The notes: generated from the letters alone by a model not told the origin. Counted from the first letter of the stretch, positions 17,789-27,060 are shown. The stretch is DNA of 64,000 nt from Clostridiales bacterium (GCA_004554585.1 SFLH01000003.1:1-64000), one strand, 5' to 3'. Numbers and translations are program-made.

Positions 17789-20454
17789 TGGCAACGCCCA
17801 ATATGACCTTTGACATAGAGGATCTCTGCTTTTCCTATCCCAAACAGCAGACGCAGGCTCTGCGCCATGTGACCCTGTCAGTGGCACAGGGGGAGTTCTT
17901 GGTCCTCTGCGGCCCCTCTGGCAGCGGAAAATCCACCTTGCTGCGGCAGCTCAAGCCGGCCTTGGCCCCCCATGGACAGCGGGAGGGAAAAATTCTCTTT
18001 GAGGGCACGCCTCTCGATGCCATGGATCACCGGCAGCAAAGCCAGCGCATCGGCTTTGTGCAGCAGAATCCTGACAACCAGCTGGTCACCGATAAGGTCT
18101 GGCACGAGCTGGCCTTCGGCCTGGAGAGCCTGGGCTGTGACACCCCGGTCATCCGCCGGCGGGTGGCGGAGATGGCGGCCTTTTTCGGCATCGAGTCCTG
18201 GTTCTATCGGGACGTCGCCTCCCTCTCTGGCGGACAGAAACAGCTGCTGAATCTGGCGGCGGTGATGACCATGCAGCCGTCGGTGCTCATTCTCGATGAG
18301 CCCACCTCCCAGCTGGACCCCATCGCGGCGGGGGAATTTCTGGCGGTGCTGGGGCGAATCCACCGGGACCTGGGCACCACCATCCTGCTGACGGAGCACC
18401 GTTTGGAGGAAGCCCTGCCACTGGCCTCCCGGGCGGTGGTGATGGACAACGGGGCCCTGCTGTGCGCAGGCACGCCCAGTGAGATCGGGCAGGCACTGCG
18501 CCGCGCCGGCCACGAGATGTTTCTGGCCATGCCCGCTGCCATGCGGGTATGGGCGGGGGTGGCAAACGATGGGCCCTGCCCGGTGACCGTGGGCCAGGGC
18601 CGGACATGGCTGGCGGCCTATGGGGCGAAACACCCCCTGTGCCCACTGCCCCCGGAGGAAGCGCATCAGTACCCCTCCCAACCACTGCTGGAAGGGGAGG
18701 AGCTTTGGTTTCGCTATGACAAGGACGGCCCCGACGTGGTGCGAGGGTTGAGCCTGACCCTGCACCGAGGCGAGTTTTTGGCCCTGCTGGGGGGCAACGG
18801 GGCGGGTAAGTCCACCTCCCTAAACCTGTTTTCCGGGCTGCTCAAACCCTACCGGGGGCAAGTGAAGGCAGAGGGAACCGTGGCGGTCTTGACCCAGGAG
18901 CCTCAGGTTCTGTTTGTGAAAAAGACCGTGGAGGAGGACCTGATGGAAGCCCTTCGCGACAGCCCGTGCTCCCTGGAGGAAAAGCAGAAGCAGGTGGCTG
19001 GTGCGGCGGCCTTATGCCGCTTGGGAGCGCTGCTCTCCCGCCACCCATACGACCTTTCCGGCGGGGAACAGCAGCGAGCGGCGCTGGCCAAGGTGCTCCT
19101 GCGCCAACCGAAAATCCTGCTGCTGGACGAGCCCACCAAGGGACTGGACGCGTCCTTCAAAGAGGAGTTTGCCCAGATCCTGCAGCAGCTGCTGCGCCAG
19201 GGCGTGGGAGTGCTGATGGTCAGCCACGACGTTGCCTTCTGTGCCCGCTTTGCCCATCGGTGCGCCCTGTTTTTTGACGGAGCCATTGTAACGGAAGGCA
19301 CGCCCCGCACCTTCTTCTCCGGCAACAGTTTCTACACCACCTCGGCCAACCGGTTGGCCCGGGATCTGGTGCCCCAGGCGGTGACCCCAGAGGAAGTGAT
19401 TCAGGCCTGCGGAGGTTCGCTGCCGACCCGGGAAAGGGATTCGGAGGACATCCCAGCCCGGCCCCCCGCCGCCCCCCCGGAAGAGGTGCCTCACAAGGAC
19501 AAGGGCAAGGGCCTTCCCTGGCTACGCAGGGTGCTTCTAGTCCTGTCTGGAGGCGGCGTGCTTCTCCTTTTCCTGCACTTTGTTGGTCTTACGGATTTGA
19601 CCACCTTGGTCACCGGAGAGGGGCTGACCACCCTGGCCCAGGGGGAGATGGGAGCCTACGTGCTCTTCCTTCTGTGTCTGTTTGTCTTCGCCGCCGGCAT
19701 TACCCGGCGGGGGACCCAAAGGACATACCAGGTTCAGACGCCCAGAGAGAAACGGAAACTGGCCAAACGAACGGTGATTGCCGCCGTGCTGATTTTGCTG
19801 CTGATCCCGTTGACCCTCTTTGTGGGCGTTACCTATCTGGGCGGGAGAAAATACTACTTCATCTCTCTGCTGATCCTGTTAGAAACCATGCTGCCCTTCT
19901 TCCTGGTCTTTGAGGGCCGCAAGCCCAAAGCGCGGGAGCTGGTGGTCCTGGCTGCCCTGTGTGCCATTGGGGTGGCGGGCCGCGCCTTCTTTTTCATGCT
20001 GCCCCAGTTCAAACCAGTCCTGGCAGTGACCATCCTCTCCGGGGTGGCATTTGGCGGCGAGGCTGGTTTTCTGGTGGGTTCCATGACCATGTTGGTCTCC
20101 AATGTTCTCTTTGGGCAGACCCCACTGACCCCTTGGCAGATGTTCGCCATGGGCATTGCAGGCTTTCTGGCGGGAATTTTGTTCCAGCGGGGATGGCTGC
20201 GGCGCACCCGGGGCGCCTTGTGCATATTTGGCGCTCTGTGTGCCCTGGTGCTCTACGGCGGCATCATGAACTTTGCCTCCGCAGTTACCGTCAATCAGGA
20301 GCTCACCACTGGCCTGCTACTTAGCTACTATCTCACCGGCATTCCTTTCGACTGCATCCATGCTGCGGCTACCTGGATCTTCCTGTGGTTTGGCGCGGAG
20401 CCCATGCTGGAAAAGCTGGAGCGCATCAAATCCAAGTATGGTCTGGTGGAGTAG
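17785..20454 (+). CDS. Fused ECF transporter: two ATPases and an S component on one chain
   Basis: An 889-residue fusion. The first ATPase has Walker A GPSGSGKST (43-51), signature SLSGGQKQL, Walker B LILDEPTSQLDP and a switch His in TEHR. The second has GGNGAGKST (near 337), LSGGEQQRA, LLLDEPTKGLDA and VSHD. After a Pro/Glu-rich linker come two helices (about 570-645), and from about 660 to the end a membrane region with six helices that looks like a substrate-binding S component (GGRKYYFISLL..., GVAFGGEAGFLVGSMTM). These parts are separate proteins in most ECF systems. Start at ATG 17785, ten bases after GGAGG; the open frame upstream belongs to another frame of EcfT. Cobalamin as substrate is inferred from the operon. 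Confidence 0.88.
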   Translation: MMATPNMTFDIEDLCFSYPKQQTQALRHVTLSVAQGEFLVLCGPSGSGKSTLLRQLKPALAPHGQREGKILFEGTPLDAMDHRQQSQRIGFVQQNPDNQLVTDKVWHELAFGLESLGCDTPVIRRRVAEMAAFFGIESWFYRDVASLSGGQKQLLNLAAVMTMQPSVLILDEPTSQLDPIAAGEFLAVLGRIHRDLGTTILLTEHRLEEALPLASRAVVMDNGALLCAGTPSEIGQALRRAGHEMFLAMPAAMRVWAGVANDGPCPVTVGQGRTWLAAYGAKHPLCPLPPEEAHQYPSQPLLEGEELWFRYDKDGPDVVRGLSLTLHRGEFLALLGGNGAGKSTSLNLFSGLLKPYRGQVKAEGTVAVLTQEPQVLFVKKTVEEDLMEALRDSPCSLEEKQKQVAGAAALCRLGALLSRHPYDLSGGEQQRAALAKVLLRQPKILLLDEPTKGLDASFKEEFAQILQQLLRQGVGVLMVSHDVAFCARFAHRCALFFDGAIVTEGTPRTFFSGNSFYTTSANRLARDLVPQAVTPEEVIQACGGSLPTRERDSEDIPARPPAAPPEEVPHKDKGKGLPWLRRVLLVLSGGGVLLLFLHFVGLTDLTTLVTGEGLTTLAQGEMGAYVLFLLCLFVFAAGITRRGTQRTYQVQTPREKRKLAKRTVIAAVLILLLIPLTLFVGVTYLGGRKYYFISLLILLETMLPFFLVFEGRKPKARELVVLAALCAIGVAGRAFFFMLPQFKPVLAVTILSGVAFGGEAGFLVGSMTMLVSNVLFGQTPLTPWQMFAMGIAGFLAGILFQRGWLRRTRGALCIFGALCALVLYGGIMNFASAVTVNQELTTGLLLSYYLTGIPFDCIHAAATWIFLWFGAEPMLEKLERIKSKYGLVE

Positions 20455-20474
20455 CGGCCCGGAAACACACAAAA

Positions 20475-20518
20475 CGATCGGACCCGCAGCCCTTTGGGCA
20501 CGGGTCCGATCGCTTTTT
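20475..20518 (+). terminator. Terminator of the cobalamin operon
   Basis: Perfect 12-base stem (20475-20486 with 20501-20512) and a T run at 20514-20518. It separates this operon from the convergent riboflavin operon. Confidence 0.92.
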
Positions 20519-20555
20519 AACATTATCTGAATCTGAGAAGAGTGGGGGGAGAGGC

Positions 20556-21023
<468 letters not shown>

Positions 21024-21068
21024 AACGATGTTCCTCCTTAAAAGATATGGTCAAATCTTGTTGTCGTC

Positions 21069-22271
21069 TTATTCGTAGTTGAGGATGTGGCCCATCTTCT
21101 TCTGCTTTGTCTTCAGATAGAACAGGTCGTGGGCGGTGGCGGCCACCTGGATGGGCACCCGCTCCTTGATCTCCATGCCGAAGTCGGAGAGCTGGTAGAC
21201 CTTGTCCGGGTTGTTGGTCAGCAGACGCAGGGTCTTGGCCCCCAGGTCCCGGAGGATCTGGGCCCCGATGTAGTACTCCCGCAGGTCCCCAGCAAAGCCC
21301 AGGGCCAGGTTGGCCTCCAGGGTGTCCATGCCTTCATCCTGCAGAGCATAGGCCCGCAGCTTGTTGATCAGGCCGATGCCGCGGCCCTCCTGGCGCATGT
21401 AAAGCAGGATGCCCCGGCCTTCCTTCTCAATCTGGCTCATGGCAGCGGCCAGCTGCTGGCCGCAGTCGCAGCGCAGGGAGCCGAAGGTATCGCCGGTCAG
21501 GCACTCGGAGTGGACCCGGCAGAGGATGTCCTGGCCATCGCCGATCTCGCCCTTGACCAGTGCCACGTGATGCTGGCCGTTGAGCTTGTTGACGTAGCCG
21601 TAGGCCATGAAGTCGCCGTAGCGGGTAGGCATCTTGGTCACGGTGACCCGGTCCACCAGGATCTCATGGCGCTTGCGATAGGCCTGCAGGTCCCGGATGG
21701 TGATGAACTTCAGGCCCCACTTCTTGGACATCTCCTGCAGCTCAGGCGCCCGCATCATGGTGCCGTCTTCCCGCATGATCTCGCAGCACAGGCCCACTTC
21801 CTTCAGGCCGGCCAGACGCATCAGGTCCACGGTGGCCTCGGTGTGGCCGTTGCGCTCCAGCACGCCGTTGTCCTTGGCCAGCAGGGGGAACATGTGGCCG
21901 GGGCGGCGGAAATCCTCGGGCTTGGCGTCGGGGTCCACGCACTTCATGGCGGTGATGGAACGCTCGGCGGCAGAGATGCCCGTGGTGGTGTCCACGTGGT
22001 CAATGGAGACGGTGAAGGCGGTCTCGTGGTTGTCGGTGTTCCGGGTGACCATCTGGGGGAACTGGAGCTTCTTGACATACTCATAGGACATGGGCATGCA
22101 GATCAGGCCCTTGCCGTAGGTGGCCATGAAGTTCACATTCTCCGTGGTGGCGAATTCCGCCGCACAGATGAGGTCGCCCTCATTCTCCCGGTCGGGATCG
22201 TCGGTGCAGAGGATCATGCGGCCCTGCCGCAGTTCTTCCAGGGCTTCTTCAATGGTGTTGTACTGAAACAT
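21069..22271 (-). CDS. ribBA: Bifunctional DHBP synthase / GTP cyclohydrolase II
   Basis: Makes both precursors of riboflavin. The N-terminal half (about 1-200) is 3,4-dihydroxy-2-butanone 4-phosphate synthase (DDPDRENEGD, GHMFPLLAKDNGVLERNGHTE). The C-terminal half (about 205-400) is GTP cyclohydrolase II with the zinc cysteines in SECLTGDTFGSLRCDCGQQL and the RQEGRGIGL motif. 400 residues, the usual length for the fusion. It follows ribE by 21 bases and starts at ATG 22271 after GGAAAGGAG. Confidence 0.97.
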   Translation of the reverse strand: MFQYNTIEEALEELRQGRMILCTDDPDRENEGDLICAAEFATTENVNFMATYGKGLICMPMSYEYVKKLQFPQMVTRNTDNHETAFTVSIDHVDTTTGISAAERSITAMKCVDPDAKPEDFRRPGHMFPLLAKDNGVLERNGHTEATVDLMRLAGLKEVGLCCEIMREDGTMMRAPELQEMSKKWGLKFITIRDLQAYRKRHEILVDRVTVTKMPTRYGDFMAYGYVNKLNGQHHVALVKGEIGDGQDILCRVHSECLTGDTFGSLRCDCGQQLAAAMSQIEKEGRGILLYMRQEGRGIGLINKLRAYALQDEGMDTLEANLALGFAGDLREYYIGAQILRDLGAKTLRLLTNNPDKVYQLSDFGMEIKERVPIQVAATAHDLFYLKTKQKKMGHILNYE

Positions 22272-22292
22272 AGTGTTGCTCCTTTCCCCGGC

Positions 22293-22943
22293 TCAAAAGC
22301 CGTAACGGGTCAAAAATTCTTTGGTGATACCGGTCTTCTGCTGGGGCTCCTCCGGGGCTGGCTGGAGGAGCTTTTCCACATACTTGCCGATGATGTCTGT
22401 CTCTAAATTGACACGGTCGCCCACCTTCCGGTCGGCCAGCACGGTAACGGACACCGTGTGGGGGATGGCAGAGATGGCAAAGCTGTCGCTGTCCACCCGA
22501 GCCACCGTCAGGCTGATGCCGTCGATGGTAATGGACCCCTTTTCCACCACATACCGCAGGATCTCCGGTCCGGCGGCAATGGTGTACCAGATGGCGTTGT
22601 CGTCCTTTTCGATCCGCCGCACGGTGCCCACGCCGTCCACGTGGCCGGCCACGATGTGCCCGCCGAAGCGGCCGTTTGCCGCCATGGCCCGCTCTAGGTT
22701 CACCCGGCTGCCCGGGCGAAGGGCGGCCAGGGCGGAGCGGTTGAGGGTCTCGTGCATCACGTCCGCGGTAAAGCCGGTGGGGGAGTAGGAAGTGGCGGTG
22801 AGGCACACGCCGTTGACGGCGATACTGTCCCCCAGGTGGATGTCCTCCAGGACCACCTTGGCCTGAATCTCCAGTACGGCGCTGTTGGCGCCTTTGCGGA
22901 CTGCCTTAAGGGTGCCCACTTCTTCTACGATGCCAGTGAACAT
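22293..22943 (-). CDS. ribE: Riboflavin synthase alpha chain
   Basis: Dismutates two lumazine molecules to riboflavin and the pyrimidine precursor. The 216 residues contain the two tandem lumazine-binding barrels; the N-terminus MFTGIVEEVGTL and the motifs GDSIAVNGVCLT (first half) and GSITIDGISLT (second half) are diagnostic. The start codon directly follows the ribD stop, and its GAGGTGG ribosome site lies within the last ribD codons, so the two genes are coupled. Confidence 0.97.
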   Translation of the reverse strand: MFTGIVEEVGTLKAVRKGANSAVLEIQAKVVLEDIHLGDSIAVNGVCLTATSYSPTGFTADVMHETLNRSALAALRPGSRVNLERAMAANGRFGGHIVAGHVDGVGTVRRIEKDDNAIWYTIAAGPEILRYVVEKGSITIDGISLTVARVDSDSFAISAIPHTVSVTVLADRKVGDRVNLETDIIGKYVEKLLQPAPEEPQQKTGITKEFLTRYGF

Positions 22944-24032
22944 TTACCGTTCCACCTCGCTTTCCCAAAGAATGTCTTCGCCCAGCCGGGTGAGGACGGG
23001 CGGTTTGAGTTTTAAGGCCTGGTCGGGATGGGGGAATCCCTGGCCGCCCACGGGGGACTTTGCCTGGGTGCCCCCCAGAATCTTAGGGGCCAGATAAGCC
23101 TGGACACGATCCACCAGGCCGCCCTGGACCAGGGACCAGTGGATGGCGCTGCCTCCCTCGGCCAGGACGCTGTCCACGTTCTGCTTGCCCAGATGGTCCA
23201 ACAGGACCCGCAGGCTCACGTGGCCATCCGACTGGGGCAGGGAAAGAACCTGACAGCCTGCCTGACGATAGGGCGCCAGGCGACTCTCCTGGGTGACGCA
23301 GGTGGCGATGCAAGTGGGCGTTTGCTGGGCGGTGCGCACCACGTTGGCCGTCAGGGGCGTGCGCAAGTTGGTGTCGCAAATGACCCGCAAAGGGTCCCGC
23401 CCGCCCTTGAGCCGACAGGTGAGCTGAGGATCATCGGCCAGCACCGTGCCCACCCCCACCATAATGGCCCGGTAGCGGTTGCGCTGGGTGTGGACGTGAC
23501 GGCGGGCCGCTTCCCCGGTGATCCACTGGGAGGCCCCCGTGTAGGCGGCCAGCTTGCCGTCCAAGGTCATGGCGTATTTGAGAACTACATAGGGCTTGCC
23601 AGTCTGGATGAAGTGGAAAAAGACGTGATTGAGGGCTCGGCACTCCTCGGCCAAGACACCCTCCGTCACCTGGACGCCATGCTCCCGCAGGATGTCCAGC
23701 CCCTTGCCCGCCACCAGGGGATTGGGGTCACCCGAACCCACCACCACGCGGGCAATGCCCGCCTGGAGGATGGCCTCGGTGCAGGGCGGCTGCCTGCCGT
23801 GGTGACAGCAGGGCTCCAAGGTCACGTACATGGTGGCCCCAGTGGGGTCACCGGTACAGGCGGCCAGAGCTGCCCGCTCTGCGTGTAGATCTCCGCATCT
23901 GGCGTGCCAGCCTTGGGCAATGATCTGGCCGTCTTTGACGATCACTGCGCCCACCATGGGGTTGGGGCTGGTCCAGCCCGCCCCGCGCTTGGCCAGGTCC
24001 AAGGCCAGGGCCATGTATTCCTGATCGGTCAT
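22944..24032 (-). CDS. ribD: Riboflavin deaminase/reductase
   Basis: Bifunctional enzyme for the second and third steps after GTP cyclohydrolase: deamination of the pyrimidine and reduction of the ribosyl side chain. The deaminase part has the zinc ligands HAE (residues 50-52), PCC (74-76) and a further Cys at 84. The C-terminal reductase begins near residue 145 (PYVVLKYAMTLDGKLA). 362 residues. I chose the ATG at 24032 with GGAGGTGG before it; a longer open frame to 24203 runs through the riboswitch leader and is not a gene. First gene of the FMN-controlled operon. Confidence 0.96.
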   Translation of the reverse strand: MTDQEYMALALDLAKRGAGWTSPNPMVGAVIVKDGQIIAQGWHARCGDLHAERAALAACTGDPTGATMYVTLEPCCHHGRQPPCTEAILQAGIARVVVGSGDPNPLVAGKGLDILREHGVQVTEGVLAEECRALNHVFFHFIQTGKPYVVLKYAMTLDGKLAAYTGASQWITGEAARRHVHTQRNRYRAIMVGVGTVLADDPQLTCRLKGGRDPLRVICDTNLRTPLTANVVRTAQQTPTCIATCVTQESRLAPYRQAGCQVLSLPQSDGHVSLRVLLDHLGKQNVDSVLAEGGSAIHWSLVQGGLVDRVQAYLAPKILGGTQAKSPVGGQGFPHPDQALKLKPPVLTRLGEDILWESEVER

Positions 24033-24052
24033 TTTGTCCACCTCCGGGCATG

Positions 24053-24090
24053 AAAAAAGCGCGCTGTGAAGCAAATTCTTCAGAGCGCAC
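24053..24090 (-). terminator. Terminator of the FMN riboswitch
   Basis: On the minus strand a stem GCGCTCTGAAG / CTTCACAGCGC with one mismatch is followed by six T, between the FMN aptamer and ribD. It is the expression platform that stops transcription when FMN is bound. Confidence 0.85.
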
Positions 24091-24200
24091 ACAGAACAAG
24101 ACACGGTGATCCCATGTCTCTGCCATGAAAAAACTCCGGAATGCAAAACATCCCAGAGCAACCACGGCAAATAGACGCGGGGACTCCGCGCAACTTTGCC

Positions 24201-24309
24201 CATCTTCTTCCATCCAGACTATACTGTCGGTTTTGGAATTGCACCAAATCCTGCCGCAGTGCGGCTCGCGGACTATACCGCCGATCGGGAATTTCACCCT
24301 GCCCTGAAG
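24201..24309 (-). promoter_or_regulatory. FMN riboswitch (RFN element)
   Basis: Read on the minus strand, it begins CTTCAGGGCAGGGTGAAATT and ends AGTCTGGATGGAAGAAG, the hallmark ends of the RFN element, with the internal blocks GATCGGCGGTATAGTC and TTTGGTGCAATTCC in the right order. It controls ribD-ribE-ribBA-ribH. Confidence 0.97.
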
Positions 24310-24333
24310 ATTGCTGTTTTATTGTCATCTAAA

Positions 24334-24362
24334 ACGTTACTCTTCCATAGCCCACTTGTCAA
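24334..24362 (-). promoter_or_regulatory. Promoter of the riboflavin operon
   Basis: Minus-strand TTGACA (24362-24357), 17 bases, TAACGT (24339-24334). The start site would fall some 15 bases before the aptamer. Confidence 0.75.
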
Positions 24363-24455
24363 GAGGAAATGGGTGCCAGCGGAAAATTTTCATCGTTTTT
24401 TGCCGAAATCCAGGGGGAAATTCCTCCTGTCTCTGTGTTTTCCGTCAATCCCTTC

Positions 24456-24494
24456 GCAAAAATCCCCGCGGCCTCCATGGCAGAGGCCGCGGGG
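24456..24494 (-). terminator. Terminator after cstA
   Basis: Perfect 12-base stem CCCCGCGGCCTC / GAGGCCGCGGGG (24464-24475 and 24483-24494), followed on the minus strand by ATTTTTGC. Confidence 0.9.
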
Positions 24495-24504
24495 AAAAAG
24501 GGGG

Positions 24505-26229
24505 TCAGTTGGTTGCCTGAGGTTTGCCGCGGCGGGAGAGGGCACGCACGCCTTCCACCACCAGAACGATGGACAAAATGACCAGCAGCACGCCGATGAC
24601 ACCGCGCACCCAGCACCAGGTCACATCCGTTCCGGCCAGGATGCCCAGCGCCTGATCCCGGATGGTAAAGACCAGGGAGGTCAGGGTGACCAGGAGCATA
24701 AAGAACATAGGGATGTAGAACATCTTGTTGTTGCGCCCGATCTTTCCCAGCCAGCAGCACACCGCCAGCAGGCCCAGGGCAGCCAGTAACTGGTTGGCGG
24801 CGCCGAAGAGGGACCAGATCTTGGCATAGCCGGTCAGGCCCAGCGCGATGCCCAACACCACGGTGATGAGGGTGGCAACCAGGGGTTGCGTGATGGTCTT
24901 GCGCCAGCCGGTCAGGTCTTTGCGGCTCTGGCCGGAGGGGGTGAAGAACTCCTGGAGCATGTACCGGGCCAAGCGGGTTGCGGTATCCAGAGAGGTCAGA
25001 CAGAAGGCAGAGACGGCCAGAATGAGTATGGAGTAGACCACGTCATAGGTGGCCTGCCCAAACACACTGGAGAACATAGAGGCCAGGCCCGTGGCAAAGA
25101 CCACCGTGGGGGTAACAGTGGTGCCGTCGGCATACTGGGTCCAGATGTAGCCCACCGTACACACCGAGATCAGGGCCAGGCCGCACTCGATCAGCATTCC
25201 GCCATAGGCAATGGGCTTGGCGTCCCGTTCCCGGTCCAGCTGCTTGGCAGTGGTGCCCGAGGCAACCAGAGAGTGGAAGCCGGAGACCGCGCCGCAGGCG
25301 ATGGTGACGAACAGGGCAGGGAAGAGGGCGCCCAGAGAGGTTCCAGTGGGGGCCAGGGTGTCGGTAAACCCGGTAAAGGCGGGCATATCCAGGGTGGGGT
25401 GGCAACCCAGGATGCCCACCACGGCCAGAATCATCATGCCGTAAAGAAGGAAGGAGCTCAGGTAATCCCGGGGCTGCAGCAAGATCCAGACAGGGGTCAC
25501 CGAAGCCACTGTGATGTACACGCCCACAATGATCATCCAGGCGGTGCTGCTCAGGTACAGGGGATGCCAGTGCAGGCCAATGGCCATGCAGAGGATGATG
25601 CCAACGACCCCGATGATGGTGGCCAAGGGCAGGGGCGCGTTGCGGCGATAGACGAAAAAGCCAAAGAGGATGGCCATGAGGATAAACAGAATGGAAATGA
25701 TGGCCGTGGAGGCATTGGCTGCCGAGGCCTCCAGATCCACCGCGCCGCTGGCATCGAAGGTGGCATTGAAGGTGTTGGCCACGATGGAGGCAAAAGCCGC
25801 CACTACCAGAATGAGGGTAAGGTAGGCGAAGATGATGAACAGCTTTTTGGCCCGGGCGCCGATGGCATCGGAGATGACCTCACCGATGGATTCACCCTTG
25901 TGGCGGATAGAGGCGAACAGGGCGCCAAAGTCGTGGACGCCTCCAAAGAAAATGCCGCCGATAAGAATCCACAACATCACCGGCACCCAACCAAAAACGG
26001 CGGCCTGGATGGGGCCATTGATGGGGCCGGCACCGGCAATGGAGGAAAAGTGGTGTCCCATAAGCACGGGAGCCTTGGCGGGACAGTAGTCCTTGCCGTC
26101 CTCCAGCTCATGGGCGGGGGTAGAGCGGCCGTCTTCAATGCCCCACTGTTTGGCCAGCCATCTGCCGTAGAAGATGTAGCCGAGCAGCAGAACAACGACG
26201 CCCCCAATGAGGAACAATGCTGCGTTCAT
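24505..26229 (-). CDS. cstA: CstA-family transporter (carbon starvation protein)
   Basis: A 574-residue membrane protein with some 16 hydrophobic segments. CstA and its relatives import pyruvate or peptides in enterobacteria. The family motifs GHHFSSIAGAGPINGPI near residue 60 and GVHDFGALFASIRHKGESIGE near 105, and the later GAVSGFHSLVASGTTAKQL, are all present. Starts at ATG 26229 after GAAAGGAG, 41 bases behind a small gene of unknown function, with which it shares the leader at 26805-27037. Length is on the short side compared with E. coli CstA (about 700), as is common in Firmicutes. Confidence 0.93.
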   Translation of the reverse strand: MNAALFLIGGVVVLLLGYIFYGRWLAKQWGIEDGRSTPAHELEDGKDYCPAKAPVLMGHHFSSIAGAGPINGPIQAAVFGWVPVMLWILIGGIFFGGVHDFGALFASIRHKGESIGEVISDAIGARAKKLFIIFAYLTLILVVAAFASIVANTFNATFDASGAVDLEASAANASTAIISILFILMAILFGFFVYRRNAPLPLATIIGVVGIILCMAIGLHWHPLYLSSTAWMIIVGVYITVASVTPVWILLQPRDYLSSFLLYGMMILAVVGILGCHPTLDMPAFTGFTDTLAPTGTSLGALFPALFVTIACGAVSGFHSLVASGTTAKQLDRERDAKPIAYGGMLIECGLALISVCTVGYIWTQYADGTTVTPTVVFATGLASMFSSVFGQATYDVVYSILILAVSAFCLTSLDTATRLARYMLQEFFTPSGQSRKDLTGWRKTITQPLVATLITVVLGIALGLTGYAKIWSLFGAANQLLAALGLLAVCCWLGKIGRNNKMFYIPMFFMLLVTLTSLVFTIRDQALGILAGTDVTWCWVRGVIGVLLVILSIVLVVEGVRALSRRGKPQATN

Positions 26230-26270
26230 GATAGAAAGTTCTCCTTTCTCTTTGCTTCCCTGAAATTCTC

Positions 26271-26804
26271 TTAACGCCCTTTCCCCCGGGAGGGAAGGGA
26301 ACGAAACAGAGCGTGAGATAGATTTTTGGCCGACTTGCGGCCGCTGAAGTTAGCAGTAACTCGCTCTTTCTCCAGTTCTGCCAGGCCGGTGTGCATGTCC
26401 ATCCAGCCCCAGTAGGCAAAGCGAAAGCTCTTATGGCGCCGGCAGGCTTTTAGGGCTCTGCGAGCCTGCTCGTCGCAGGTCTGACAGAGAAAGAGGGCAG
26501 TGAGGTATGTGTACATATGCCCCGGCCCCGGCTGGATGCGGGACATGCCCTCCTGGTAGACCAGCGCCTCACAGGCGCGATAGGTCTCCAAGGTCAGGTG
26601 GGGCATCTGAAAGAGATAAACATATTCGTGGCTCTCCGCTTCCCACAGGACCGCCTTTTTAGACAGAACATATTGGCTGGAATGGGCGTGAAAATCCATC
26701 CGGGCGGTCAGAGGGGCTTCCTCTGGACAGGGGGAGATGTCGAACCAGCCCTGATAGCAGTCCATCAGACGCTGGGCGGCCTGCTCCAAAGACAGGGATG
26801 CCAT
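26271..26804 (-). CDS. Protein of unknown function upstream of cstA
   Basis: A 177-residue soluble protein I do not recognise. It is rich in Cys, His, Tyr and Trp (CYQGWFDISPCPEEA, MDFHAHSSQYVLSKKA, CQTCDEQARRALKACRRH), has no signal peptide or membrane helix and ends in a basic tail. The CQTC pair suggests metal binding or a redox role, but no family signature is clear. The ATG at 26804 follows AAGGAGG. It is the first gene of the transcript that contains cstA, so it may regulate or assist the transporter. Confidence 0.75.
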   Translation of the reverse strand: MASLSLEQAAQRLMDCYQGWFDISPCPEEAPLTARMDFHAHSSQYVLSKKAVLWEAESHEYVYLFQMPHLTLETYRACEALVYQEGMSRIQPGPGHMYTYLTALFLCQTCDEQARRALKACRRHKSFRFAYWGWMDMHTGLAELEKERVTANFSGRKSAKNLSHALFRSLPSRGKGR

Positions 26805-26839
26805 GCTGAAACCTCCTTGCTGAAAAACTGCCGGAAAAC

Positions 26840-26884
26840 AAAAAAAGCGGCCTTTCCGAATTGGAAGAACTCGGAAAGAACCGC
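26840..26884 (-). terminator. Leader terminator (attenuator) before the cstA operon
   Basis: On the minus strand GCGG-TT-CTTTCCGA pairs with TCGGAAAG-G-CCGC and is followed by seven T. It stands between the promoter at 27032-27060 and the first gene, so the operon must be controlled by read-through. Confidence 0.8.
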
Positions 26885-27031
26885 CGGAGTGGACCCACTG
26901 GCCTGCTTGAGGGGGGCACGGCGGAAAACTGCCGCAGCGCCTGTCGTGGAAGAAAAGGTTGAGAGAGCAAAAAGGCGCACGATCTGCCGCCGGGTCCGCT
27001 CCTTGGTCAGCATGTTCCGAAGAACAAATGT
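26885..27031 (-). promoter_or_regulatory. Untranslated leader of unknown type
   Basis: About 140 bases of transcribed leader before the attenuator. A short open frame from 27013 (MLTKERTRRQIVRLF...) runs through it, without a convincing ribosome site. I searched by eye for a T-box, a known riboswitch or a leader peptide with repeated codons and found no convincing match; CAGTGGGTCCACTCCGG only loosely resembles a T-box antiterminator. Confidence 0.45.
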
Positions 27032-27060
27032 ATTTTAGGAGAGTGAAGCGGGAAAGTCAA
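27032..27060 (-). promoter_or_regulatory. Promoter of the cstA operon
   Basis: Minus-strand TTGACT (27060-27055), 17 bases, TAAAAT (27037-27032). Confidence 0.8.

Noticed and set aside
22944..24203. A longer RibD starting at 24203
   Set aside because: The extra 57 residues run through the terminator and end of the FMN riboswitch; the start at 24032 has a strong ribosome site.
26900..26990. T-box riboswitch before the cstA operon
   Set aside because: CAGTGGGTCCACTCCGG resembles an antiterminator only loosely and no stem I blocks were found.
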